From positions 186,001 through 250,000 of the forward strand of contig CALOCN010000008.1 of NCBI GenBank assembly GCA_942491735.1: a stretch of 64,000 bases of DNA, written 5' to 3'. A program made the position numbers and the translations under genes. Every line of letters starts with the position of its first letter. The first letter of the stretch is position 1. This DNA comes from CALOCN01 sp942491735. Its GTDB lineage: Bacteria > Eisenbacteria > RBG-16-71-46 > JABDJR01. The notes beneath the pieces were generated by a model. It saw nothing but the letters and a program-made list of their open reading frames with translations. It was not told the DNA's origin and did no database searches. Positions 37,173-45,370 of this stretch are shown here, piece by piece.

Positions 37173-39113
37173 CTACGGGCCCAGCAACTCCCGGACCTGC
37201 ACCGCGGTGGGGTCCTCTTCCGGCACGAGTTCGAGGTAGGCCCCAAGGTGCTCCTGCGCCTCGTTGCGCCGACCGGTGCGGTGGGCGGCCAGGCCCAGGT
37301 TGAACCGGATGGCCGCATCCTCGGGTTTGCGCGACACGAGCCGCCTCAGGAAGGGAAGCGCCGTCTCTTCCTCCCCGTGCTGCACGTGCCATTGGGCCAG
37401 GTAGACCAGGGCCCGTTCGTGGCTGGGATCGGCGTCGTGTACGCGCTCCCACAGGCTCTTGGCCTCGACGAGGGCCCCGGCCTGGTTGGCGCAATCGGCG
37501 AGACCGGCCAACGCGGCGACATGGTCCGGAACGATCTCGAGCGCTCGCTGGAAGTCCTCACGACCGTGCTCTCCCAGTCTTTCCTTGGCATCCCCGCGCA
37601 CGAACCAGGCGTCGGCCATTCTCGGGTTGAGAACCACCACCGAGTCCAGGAGGGTGATCCCCCTGCGGACCTTGCCGTCCTCGATGAGCATGATGGCTCC
37701 GCGAAGCATCTCCTTGGACCACTGGTAGTCCATCCAATCGGCGATCTCATCGAGGGGATGGGGGCGGTCCATGGTCGGGGGAGTCGGCGCGGCGCTGAGA
37801 TAGCCCAGGCTGGCCAGGACCTCGGTGCGACCATCATCGGGAACTCCCCGGGCCGCAGCATAGACCACTTCCGGGTCGTCGAATCCGGTCAGCGATTCCA
37901 TGCAAGCGAGAAGCTCACCCGATGGTCCGGTGTCACCCAGGTCCGTGGTCTCGGCCGGATCGGTTTCCAGGTCGTAGAGTTCGCATCGGTCCCGGGCCTG
38001 GATGATCTTGTCTCCTCCCCGCCGCAGGGCCCGCAGCTCACTCCAGTTGTAGGAGACGAGCGAACGGAAGGTCTCGGCGTACAGCTCCGGGGCGGATTGC
38101 GGCGCCGCATCCCATGCGAGAACACGACCGTCGCGATCCTCGCCCGCGCGGGGCAGGTCGAAGGTCGCACCCAACGTGGGTTCCAGGTCAATGAGACTCA
38201 CCGGGTCGGTGCGCACCACGCCCTCGGGTACGCCCGGACCGGCAACGATGAGGGGAACCCGCAGGGTGGTCTGGTACAGGAGAAATCCGTGGCCCGGCTC
38301 CCCATGATCCCCGAGTCCCTCTCCGTGGTCGGCGGTGACCACCACCAGTGCGTTGGGATGCCGTTCCCGCACCGCGGCCAGGAGTCGGCCGATCTCATGA
38401 TCCACGAACGAGATCTCTCCGTCATAAAGGCTCTGCGCATGCATGGCGGCAAAGGCGGGCGGCGGATCGTAGTGCTGGTGAACATCGTAGTAGTGAACGA
38501 AGAGGAAGAAGTTGTCGCCGCCGAAGCCCTCCAGCGTCTCCAGCGCCCGGTCGGTTACATCATCCGCCCTGCGGCGCGTCTCGGCCAGGTCATCGGCGAG
38601 GTACCGAAGGCTCGGCTCGTAGGCCGGGTAGGGACCGGTGAACGCCTCGTCGTAGGTCTCGAATCCCTGGGCGATTCCCTGGTCCGCGGCCAGCACCGCC
38701 GCACCAATGACCGCCCCTGTTCTCCATCCCTTGGCGAGGAACCGCTCAGCGAGGGTCTCTTCGGCCTCGGGGAGCTGGAAACGGTTGTTGTCCCGAACCC
38801 CGTGATGGAACGGATAGCGTCCGGTCATCAGGCTTGATGTCGCGGGGAGCGTGACCGGGACCGGGGTCATTGCGTCGTCAAAGCGGGTCCCGGATGCGGC
38901 GAGGGCATCGAGGTTGGGGGAGACCGCGCTGGCATACCCGGTGCATCCCAATCGATCTCCCCGCAGCGTGTCGATGACGATGAGCACGAGACCCTCGGGC
39001 CTGGGTTCGCTGTTCCCTCCACATCCCGGGATCAGGGCCAGGGTAAGACCCATACACAGGCCCAGGATCCAACGGGGCGTCGAGACCCTGCGGTCGGTGC
39101 GCGCGAGCTCCAT
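37173..39113 (-). CDS. Sulfatase-superfamily lipoprotein with C-terminal TPR region
   Basis: The 646-residue product has a lipobox (LIPGC, Cys31), an alkaline phosphatase/sulfatase-fold domain at about 42-440 and TPR-like repeats at about 520-640. Metal-ligand motifs are visible (IVIDTLRGD and TADHGEGLGDHG). The position that carries the formylglycine cysteine in true sulfatases is Thr88 (PVTLPATSSLMTG), so it cannot be a formylglycine enzyme. A threonine nucleophile is known in related phosphodiesterases and transferases. The start at 39113 has a GGGAG upstream; the frame extends to 39149. It precedes the CHAT gene in the same operon. Confidence 0.85.
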   Translation of the reverse strand: MELARTDRRVSTPRWILGLCMGLTLALIPGCGGNSEPRPEGLVLIVIDTLRGDRLGCTGYASAVSPNLDALAASGTRFDDAMTPVPVTLPATSSLMTGRYPFHHGVRDNNRFQLPEAEETLAERFLAKGWRTGAVIGAAVLAADQGIAQGFETYDEAFTGPYPAYEPSLRYLADDLAETRRRADDVTDRALETLEGFGGDNFFLFVHYYDVHQHYDPPPAFAAMHAQSLYDGEISFVDHEIGRLLAAVRERHPNALVVVTADHGEGLGDHGEPGHGFLLYQTTLRVPLIVAGPGVPEGVVRTDPVSLIDLEPTLGATFDLPRAGEDRDGRVLAWDAAPQSAPELYAETFRSLVSYNWSELRALRRGGDKIIQARDRCELYDLETDPAETTDLGDTGPSGELLACMESLTGFDDPEVVYAAARGVPDDGRTEVLASLGYLSAAPTPPTMDRPHPLDEIADWMDYQWSKEMLRGAIMLIEDGKVRRGITLLDSVVVLNPRMADAWFVRGDAKERLGEHGREDFQRALEIVPDHVAALAGLADCANQAGALVEAKSLWERVHDADPSHERALVYLAQWHVQHGEEETALPFLRRLVSRKPEDAAIRFNLGLAAHRTGRRNEAQEHLGAYLELVPEEDPTAVQVRELLGP

Positions 39114-39448
39114 GGCAGTCTCCCGATACCGGTTGCAGCGACCGGACATCCGAAACAGGATCGTTCAATGCCGAAGGCAGCGGTCCGGCAGACCTGTCCG
39201 GGTTGAAGGGATACGCCCGAGGGGATCGTGACGTGTTACTAGTATGGGATCCGCAATGGGCGGGTGCCCATGGAGGTTTGAATCCGGAAGCTGTTTTCTC
39301 CGTTGATGTTGTGGCGCTTTGACCCACTTCTATAAACTCGTTGAACAGGTCGGCCCCGCGTTCAGGGGTCCTATCAACGGCGTTGCCTACCGGGTGGCTA
39401 TCTGATTCCCGGTGGGACCGCGCCCACCCAAGCCCTGGGAGGTCCAGA
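39114..39448 (+). promoter_or_regulatory. Intergenic region with a candidate promoter for the pterin dehydratase gene
   Basis: In this 335-bp gap a plus-strand pair TTGTGG (39309-39314) and TATAAA (39331-39336) with a 16-bp spacer could start transcription near 39343, about 106 nt before the ATG at 39449. I see no ORF or strong hairpin in the rest. Confidence 0.4.
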
Positions 39449-39805
39449 ATGTCGAGACTTGCGCTGCGTGACTGTGTCCCCTGCCGGGGCGGGGTCCCAC
39501 CGATCCGGGGGGAGGAGCTCAGGACCCTGGTGGATGAGTTGGAGGGGGACTGGCGCCTGGTCGGCGAACACCACCTGGAGACCAGCTATTCGTTTCCGGA
39601 CTTCGCCACGGCGTATGCCTTTGTCCAGCGCGTTGCCGAAATGTCCGAGGCCCAGGGGCATCACGGGGACATCTCCCTGGCCTGGGGGCGGGTTGGGTTG
39701 TCGGTATGGACCCACACAATCGACGGGCTCACCGAGAGCGACTTCATCTGGGCCGCAAAGGCGGAGGCGCTCCACTCCGCCGGACTTCCGGGGGGGGTCC
39801 AATGA
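39449..39805 (+). CDS. Pterin-4a-carbinolamine dehydratase-like protein
   Basis: The 118-residue product contains the family signature around residues 70-98: QGHHGDISLAWGRV, with the paired histidines, then WTHTIDGLTESDFIWAAK. The usual HHP proline is Gly here. The enzyme dehydrates 4a-hydroxytetrahydropterin in pterin recycling; homologues without a phenylalanine hydroxylase partner are common, and no hydroxylase gene is in the window. A GGGAGG Shine-Dalgarno lies 6-7 bp before the ATG at 39449, so the longer frame from 39341 is rejected. Its stop overlaps the next gene's start (ATGA). Confidence 0.85.
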   Translation: MSRLALRDCVPCRGGVPPIRGEELRTLVDELEGDWRLVGEHHLETSYSFPDFATAYAFVQRVAEMSEAQGHHGDISLAWGRVGLSVWTHTIDGLTESDFIWAAKAEALHSAGLPGGVQ

Positions 39806-40497
39806 GACTGGTTATCGGCATTGCCCTGGTCCTGGCCGGACTTGCCATGCCCGCCACTGCCCAGTACCGGCACATGAACTGGAACGACTATCCGGGCGAT
39901 CACGACATCTCCCTCCCCTGTGCGCAGTTGCCCGATACCAGTTCCCTGGTTATCGCCTTCTCCGTTCGTGACACCATGACCGTGCAGCGGATCGAGGCTG
40001 CGCTCGATTTCTGCACGCTTCCCGTCCCACTCCCAGAGTGGTGGCGTTTCGACCTGGACTTTGGCTGTCGTGACAGCGCCATGACGGTGTCGACGGACTT
40101 CGCACCGGACCTGCTCGCGCAACAGGATCCCTGGGCCGGGACGTCCGGGGTCTCCGCCTCGCTCGAGTTCATACCCGGATGGAACAACAACGAGGGCCTG
40201 GCCCGGGTGAACATCCTTCTGGTGCCCGACGAGCCCGTGGTCGCGCAGGGCGGGGTGCTCTACTACGCTTGCCGCATCCAGTTCACCAACACCGGTGACG
40301 GCACGGACTGCGCCGGTTGTGACCTGCCGGCTTGTTTTGTCCTGAACAGCCTGACCGTTTTCGAGTCCGAGAACTCTCCCGGTTTGTGGACGGTGGGCGG
40401 AAGTACCTACGCCACGTGGCATGAGGCCCCGCTCTGTCCCTTCATCGTGCCGGTCGAGGCCACAACCTGGGGAGCGGTCAAGTCGCAATACCGGTGA
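39802..40497 (+). CDS. Hypothetical secreted protein with paired cysteines
   Basis: The 231-residue product has a signal peptide (about 1-20, cleavage near ATA|QYR). The mature part is beta-rich with several cysteines (including FCTLP, FGCRD and the CAGCDLPAC cluster) that could form disulfides. I recognise no family; the pattern resembles small secreted beta-sandwich proteins found in FCB-like genomes. The ATG overlaps the pterin dehydratase stop (ATGA), so the two are translated as a pair. Confidence 0.75.
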   Translation: MRLVIGIALVLAGLAMPATAQYRHMNWNDYPGDHDISLPCAQLPDTSSLVIAFSVRDTMTVQRIEAALDFCTLPVPLPEWWRFDLDFGCRDSAMTVSTDFAPDLLAQQDPWAGTSGVSASLEFIPGWNNNEGLARVNILLVPDEPVVAQGGVLYYACRIQFTNTGDGTDCAGCDLPACFVLNSLTVFESENSPGLWTVGGSTYATWHEAPLCPFIVPVEATTWGAVKSQYR

Positions 40498-40543
40498 TAA
40501 ACTCCGACTCCCCCTCTCACGATGCTCTCTTCAAGGAGGAACC

Positions 40544-40915
40544 ATGGAACTCGGAGCTTTCTCGATCAGCCTTGCCGTCAAGGACATCCACGCCTCGAAA
40601 GCGTTCTACGAGAAGCTCGGCTTCGAGGTCCTCGCCGGAGACATCACCCAGAACTGGCTGGTGCTCAGGAACGGCAGCCGGGTGATCGGTCTGTTCCAGG
40701 GGATGTTCGAGCAGAACATCCTCACCTTCAATCCCGGCTGGGACAGCGGCGCCAACCCCCTGGATTCCTTTACCGACGTGCGGGAAATCCAGCGTCAACT
40801 GAAGGAGAAGGGGATCGAGTTCGCCTCCGAGGCGGACGAGAACACGACCGGACCCGCGAGCTTCGTCACCGTCGATCCCGACGGGAATCCCATCCTGTTC
40901 GACCAGCACGTCTAG
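40544..40915 (+). CDS. VOC (glyoxalase/bleomycin resistance) superfamily protein
   Basis: The 123-residue product has the betaalphabetabetabeta vicinal-oxygen-chelate layout: ISLAVKDIHASKAFYEKLGF at the N terminus, then a second half with SFVTVDPDGNPILFDQ. Such proteins bind a divalent metal and act as lyases, dioxygenases or antibiotic binders. Metal ligands are hard to place: the usual His in the first strand is absent (SLAV). A near-perfect AAGGAGGA Shine-Dalgarno (40533-40540) lies 3-4 bp before the ATG at 40544, fixing the start. It converges with the outer-membrane barrel gene. Confidence 0.85.
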   Translation: MELGAFSISLAVKDIHASKAFYEKLGFEVLAGDITQNWLVLRNGSRVIGLFQGMFEQNILTFNPGWDSGANPLDSFTDVREIQRQLKEKGIEFASEADENTTGPASFVTVDPDGNPILFDQHV

Positions 40916-40930
40916 CCGGCCGGCGGACTC

Positions 40931-42124
40931 TCAGAACGGAACGGTCACCGCCCAGCGGGCCAGGGCGACGTCCAGGCTCAGCGAGGACTGTACGCGCGCA
41001 TCCATGAAGATGGACTTCCAGGTCCAGGACACACCAAGGAAGAACTCGGCCGGCAGGATGCGCCCGTTGGACGTGGTGTCCGTACGATAGGCCAGGGTCC
41101 CGTCGAAGTACACGTACACGCGGTTCCTCGTATTGGTGACGAACTCCCCGAGCCCCTGGACTCCCAGCCTTCCCACCAGCCGCTGCACGATGTGCCGCTC
41201 GGCGGACAGGAAGACCCCGCCGCGGTACAGTTCCCGATGCGTCGATTCGAGTCCCGGAGAGGTGCTTTGGCCGTTGACCTCCGATCCGTCACTCCAGGTC
41301 GCCATGAGACCCAGGGTGAGCATGTCCAGGACCCGGGGCGTAGAGCGGTATCCCAGACTCATGCTTGCTTCCCGGCTGATCAACGACTGGTCCAGGGACA
41401 CCGGGCCGTACTCGGTCTGCAGCACCCCCCGCGGACGCAGGTCACCGTAGCTGTAGGTGGCGGAGAAGACCGCCCCCTCGCCCTCGGTTACCGTGCGGAA
41501 GGCCGCATCGACCGCGTAGCCGCCATCGGACTCCCACATCATTTCGGAGAGCTGTTCCGTGCCGGACGACGTCCGGGATTCACTGGCGCTTCCCTCCGAT
41601 GAGATCCAGCTCGCGGCCACCGTTCCTTCCACAACCCGCCCGGTCTCCGTCCGATGCTGCCACCCGAACGCCATACGTAGCGTTCGCTGGGAAAGCCTGA
41701 AGGATTCCGCGCTCAACTGCGCCTGACTCTCGGTGTCGATCTCCCGCTCCGTGTAGAAGTCCAGGAATCCCAGGGTCAGACCCCAGGCACCCTGGCCAAT
41801 GACCAGGTTGTGCGAGTTGCCGTCGAGAAAGTATCCGTACTTGAAACCCTCTCCCAGCATGGCGATCGCGAAGGCATCCCCGGAAACCTCGTTTGGTCCG
41901 GGGTCCGAAAGCCGAGCGCCGGAACCGGTGTCCAGTTGGATACGGGAGCTGGCCCGCCCGATCGTTCCGGGGAAGTAGTAGAGTGATGACACATCCACCT
42001 TGAGCAGCCGAGGCAGACCGTAGCCGTCGATCTCCGCACGTGATGCCGCGGCGCGGTAGGGAAACGCCAGTACCAGTCCGGTTGCCAGGGCCAGGACGGC
42101 TACCGGCAATGAGCGTCGTGCCAT
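40931..42124 (-). CDS. Predicted outer-membrane beta-barrel protein
   Basis: The 397-residue product has a signal peptide (about 1-27). The rest is built of amphipathic beta-strands with alternating aromatic and polar residues (for example SMSLGYRSTPRVLDMLTLGLM and RVYVYFDGTLAYR) and ends in phenylalanine, as outer-membrane barrels do for BAM recognition. I recognise no family. A GGGGGAA precedes the ATG. The gene begins 12 bp after the DUF523 gene's stop, so it may be the last gene of the dnaN-gyrB operon. Confidence 0.7.
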   Translation of the reverse strand: MARRSLPVAVLALATGLVLAFPYRAAASRAEIDGYGLPRLLKVDVSSLYYFPGTIGRASSRIQLDTGSGARLSDPGPNEVSGDAFAIAMLGEGFKYGYFLDGNSHNLVIGQGAWGLTLGFLDFYTEREIDTESQAQLSAESFRLSQRTLRMAFGWQHRTETGRVVEGTVAASWISSEGSASESRTSSGTEQLSEMMWESDGGYAVDAAFRTVTEGEGAVFSATYSYGDLRPRGVLQTEYGPVSLDQSLISREASMSLGYRSTPRVLDMLTLGLMATWSDGSEVNGQSTSPGLESTHRELYRGGVFLSAERHIVQRLVGRLGVQGLGEFVTNTRNRVYVYFDGTLAYRTDTTSNGRILPAEFFLGVSWTWKSIFMDARVQSSLSLDVALARWAVTVPF

Positions 42125-42136
42125 GAAAGATTCCCC

Positions 42137-43102
42137 CTACACGTGGTTGCGGAGCATGAGCTCCTTGGGGTGCGGTTCCAGGTAGACCTGCCCCAACAGA
42201 TAGGTGGCTCCCAGTCGCCGGGCGTGGTGCCGCACCAGGATGACCGGAACAATGAGGGGAATCAACCCCGCCCGGTAGTCCAGGATCGCGGTGGCCAGTT
42301 CCTGTCGGCTGTCCTCATCCAGGGTCTTCTTGAAGAACCCCGCGAGATGCATCAACACGTTGGTGTGCTTGCGCGTGGTTGTGGTCTCGGCCATCGCCTC
42401 CATGAAGACCCGTCCGTAGCTCTCCCGGGTTTTCGCCGCCCCCGCCTCTTTTGCCGCGGCGACAATCCGGCCCAGTTCGCGGTATCGCACGGGGCTGTGG
42501 GCAAGGAGGAGGAACTTGAACGCGGTGTGGAACTCCACCAGGGCGCCGCGGCGATAGCGCGAAGCAAACAGGGTCTTGAGGGCGCGATAGGCGAACACCC
42601 TCTCGATGAAGTTTTCCCGCAGCCGCGGATCCTTCAGGCGCCCCTCTTCCTCGAGGGGAAGCAGTGGGTGGCGTTCCCGAAGGGCGGCGGCGAACAGACC
42701 CATCCCCTTGCGGGTCGGGGTACCCCCGGCAACGGGATACACCTTGACGCGTTCCATGCCGCAGCTCGGGGAGTCCTTCTTGAGGATGTACCCGCAGAGA
42801 TCATGGGCGTCGAGTTCCCGTGCCCGTCGCCTGGCATAGGCGCGCATGGGGACGGTGTGATCGGTCGCGGAGCGCGTTCCCACCATCCGGGGGGCCGCGA
42901 TGTCCCCGACCAGCCGGACACTCTCCCGCGGTGTTCCCATTCCCACCTCCACTTCCGGGCAGACGGGTATGTACTCGACATAACGGGAAAGGAGATCGGC
43001 CAGGAAGGAGTCCCGCTTGTGACCCCCGTTGAAACGCACCGATTCGCCAAGCAGGCAGCTCGAAACACCGATCCGGATGGTTTCGGGATCCTGCCCTGTC
43101 AT
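42137..43102 (-). CDS. DUF523-DUF1722 fusion protein (TudS-like thiouracil desulfurase domain)
   Basis: The 321-residue product has an N-terminal DUF523 domain and a C-terminal DUF1722 (YbgA) domain. The DUF523 cysteines that hold a [4Fe-4S] cluster in 2-thiouracil desulfurase TudS are present: Cys16 (SSCLLGE), Cys48 (PVCPEVE) and Cys114 (SPSCGM). The DUF1722 region begins at about 190. By analogy it may desulfurise thiolated bases or detoxify related compounds. The ATG overlaps the gyrB stop by 1 bp (TGATG), so it is coupled to gyrB. The upstream open frame to 43267 lies inside gyrB and is not used. Confidence 0.88.
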   Translation of the reverse strand: MTGQDPETIRIGVSSCLLGESVRFNGGHKRDSFLADLLSRYVEYIPVCPEVEVGMGTPRESVRLVGDIAAPRMVGTRSATDHTVPMRAYARRRARELDAHDLCGYILKKDSPSCGMERVKVYPVAGGTPTRKGMGLFAAALRERHPLLPLEEEGRLKDPRLRENFIERVFAYRALKTLFASRYRRGALVEFHTAFKFLLLAHSPVRYRELGRIVAAAKEAGAAKTRESYGRVFMEAMAETTTTRKHTNVLMHLAGFFKKTLDEDSRQELATAILDYRAGLIPLIVPVILVRHHARRLGATYLLGQVYLEPHPKELMLRNHV

Positions 43103-45027
43103 CAGATGTCGAGGTTCTGCACCTGGAGCGCGTTCTCCTCGATGAACCGACGGCGGCGCTCGACTTCCTCGCCCATGAGGGTCGAGAAGACCTCGTTGAC
43201 CTCGACTTCGTCCTCCAGGGCAACGCGGAGGAGGATTCGCTGATCCGGATCCATGGTGGTTTCCCACAGCTGATCGGCGTTCATTTCACCGAGACCCTTG
43301 TAGCGCTGGATGTGCACTCCCTTGGCTCCGCCGAAGTCCTCGTTCATCAGCTTGTCCCGCTCCTTCTCGCTCCAGGAGTACTGGGTCTTCTTTCCCTTGG
43401 TGAGGCGGAACTGGGGGGGCTGAGCGATGTAGATGTACCCGTTGTCGAGCAACGGTCGCATCTGCCGGAAGAGGAAGGTCAGCAGCAAGGTGCGGATATG
43501 GGCGCCGTCCACATCGGCGTCGGTCATGATGATGATCTTGTGGTACCGGGCCCGGCCGATATCGAAATCGCTCCCGATACCGGATCCGATCGCGGTAATC
43601 AGGGTACGGATTTCCTCGTTGGAGAGCATCTTGTCGGCACGAGCCTTCTCCACGTTGAGGATCTTTCCCTTGAGAGGCAGGATGGCCTGGAACTCGCGGT
43701 TGCGGGCCTGCTTCGCGGTTCCACCGGCCGAGTCACCCTCGACGAGGAACAACTCGGAGACTTCCGGGTCCCGGCTGGAGCAATCGGACAGCTTGCCGGG
43801 AAGGGATCCCGAATCGAGGGCGGTCTTGCGCCGCGCCAGCTCCCTTGCCTTGCGTGCCGCGTCGCGGGCACGCATGGCGGCCATGGATTTCTCGATGACC
43901 GCCTTGGCCACCGCCGGATTCGTGTCGAAGAAGTTGTTGAGTCCGTCGGCGACCAGGGACTCCACGATGCCCTTGACCTCGCTGTTGCCCAGCTTGGCCT
44001 TGGTCTGTCCCTCGAACTGCGGCTCGGGGATCTTCACGCTGATCACCGCGGACAGTCCTTCACGGACATCCTCGCCCCCGAGGTTGACCTTGGCTCCCTT
44101 GAGGTTCTTGAACAGGTTCTCCCGCTGACCGTAGGAGTTGATGACCCGGGTCAACGCGGAACGGAACCCCACCAGGTGGGTTCCTCCCTCAACGGTGCGG
44201 ATGGTGTTGACATAGCTGAAGATATTCTCGTTGTACGTATCGTTGTACTGGAGCGCCACCTCGACATCCACGCCGTCCTTGTCGTTGCGGATGGCGATGG
44301 GCGGGGTGTGCAGGGTGGCATGTCCCCGGTTGAGGGTCTCCACGAACTGGACAATGCCGCCCTCGAAATGGAACTTGTGCTCCTTGTCGTTCCGCTCGTC
44401 CCGGATGAGAATGGTCACGCCCGCGTTGAGGAACGCGAGTTCCCGCAGACGCTGGGACAGGGTGTCGAAGGAGTAGTCGAGGGTTTCGAAGATCTGATCG
44501 TCGGCGAGGAACGTCACCGTGGTGCCGCGCCCCTCGGTTGCTCCCAGTTCCTGGAGTTCGCTGATCGCGGGACCCCGGGAATAGGTCTGCCGGTACCGCT
44601 TGCCGCCGCGCTCGATCTGGACCACCAGCTCTTCGCTGAGCGCGTTCACCACGGAAACACCCACGCCGTGGAGACCGCCGGAAACGGTGTAGCTGTCCTT
44701 GTCGAACTTGCCGCCGGCATGGAGGGTGGTCATGACCACCTCGACCGCGGGTTTGTTCTCCTTCGGGTGCATGTCGACCGGAATCCCACGCCCGTTGTCG
44801 GTGACGGTGACCCGGCGATCCGTGTGCAGGGTGACCGTGATGTAGTCGCACTCGCCGGCCAGCGTCTCGTCGATCGCGTTGTCGACGACTTCGTACACCA
44901 TATGGTGCAGCCCCGCGAGTCCGGTACTGCCGATGTACATTCCGGGGCGTTTGCGAACACCCTCGAGTCCCTTGAGGACCTTGATGGAGTCGGCTCCGTA
45001 GGTGGGGCCGGCGATGTCGTTGCTCAT
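43102..45027 (-). CDS. gyrB: DNA gyrase subunit B
   Basis: The 641-residue product has the GHKL ATPase domain (starting around RPGMYIG), the transducer domain and the TOPRIM domain with Glu430 (EGDSAGG) and the DxDxD motif at Asp503/505/507 (DADVDGAH). The length is typical of a short GyrB without the proteobacterial insert. It hydrolyses ATP to drive supercoiling with GyrA. An AGGAG lies 6 bp upstream of the ATG at 45027. The start overlaps the DUF721 gene's stop by 4 bp (ATGA), so they are coupled. recF is absent between dnaN and gyrB. Confidence 0.97.
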   Translation of the reverse strand: MSNDIAGPTYGADSIKVLKGLEGVRKRPGMYIGSTGLAGLHHMVYEVVDNAIDETLAGECDYITVTLHTDRRVTVTDNGRGIPVDMHPKENKPAVEVVMTTLHAGGKFDKDSYTVSGGLHGVGVSVVNALSEELVVQIERGGKRYRQTYSRGPAISELQELGATEGRGTTVTFLADDQIFETLDYSFDTLSQRLRELAFLNAGVTILIRDERNDKEHKFHFEGGIVQFVETLNRGHATLHTPPIAIRNDKDGVDVEVALQYNDTYNENIFSYVNTIRTVEGGTHLVGFRSALTRVINSYGQRENLFKNLKGAKVNLGGEDVREGLSAVISVKIPEPQFEGQTKAKLGNSEVKGIVESLVADGLNNFFDTNPAVAKAVIEKSMAAMRARDAARKARELARRKTALDSGSLPGKLSDCSSRDPEVSELFLVEGDSAGGTAKQARNREFQAILPLKGKILNVEKARADKMLSNEEIRTLITAIGSGIGSDFDIGRARYHKIIIMTDADVDGAHIRTLLLTFLFRQMRPLLDNGYIYIAQPPQFRLTKGKKTQYSWSEKERDKLMNEDFGGAKGVHIQRYKGLGEMNADQLWETTMDPDQRILLRVALEDEVEVNEVFSTLMGEEVERRRRFIEENALQVQNLDI

Positions 45028-45359
45028 TCGAGCTCCTGTACTGGGGATGGGGTTTCCGAAGATGGAACGGGCGGTTCCTGCCGGGGCTTGAGTCGAATGT
45101 CCCTTACCACTTCGTCTCCCAGCTCCCGGTTCAGCCCCCGCAGCAATCGACGCTTGGAATACGTGATCTCGTTGATCCAACTGGCCGAGTCCACCTCGAC
45201 AAAAAGGGTTCCTTCGCGCATGCCCACCGCGGCCGAGTGCGCGGCAATCCGGTCACCGGCGACCTCGCTCCACAGGGACACCGCCTGCCAGGCGTGCATG
45301 GGAGCCACAAGGTCGAGACGACCCAGAAGACCTTCCAGGGTTCCGCCAATCCGCTTCAT
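45024..45359 (-). CDS. DUF721 (DciA-like) protein
   Basis: The 111-residue product belongs to the DUF721 family, whose DciA members load the replicative helicase in bacteria lacking DnaC or DnaI. The core GTLFVEVDSASWINEITYSKRRLL motif is recognisable. It sits between dnaN and gyrB, the place where recF and a DUF721 gene commonly stand. Its start follows the dnaN stop by 11 bp, and its stop overlaps gyrB. A role in helicase loading is likely by context and family. Confidence 0.82.
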   Translation of the reverse strand: MKRIGGTLEGLLGRLDLVAPMHAWQAVSLWSEVAGDRIAAHSAAVGMREGTLFVEVDSASWINEITYSKRRLLRGLNRELGDEVVRDIRLKPRQEPPVPSSETPSPVQELE

Positions 45360-45370
45360 CGGTCGTGATC

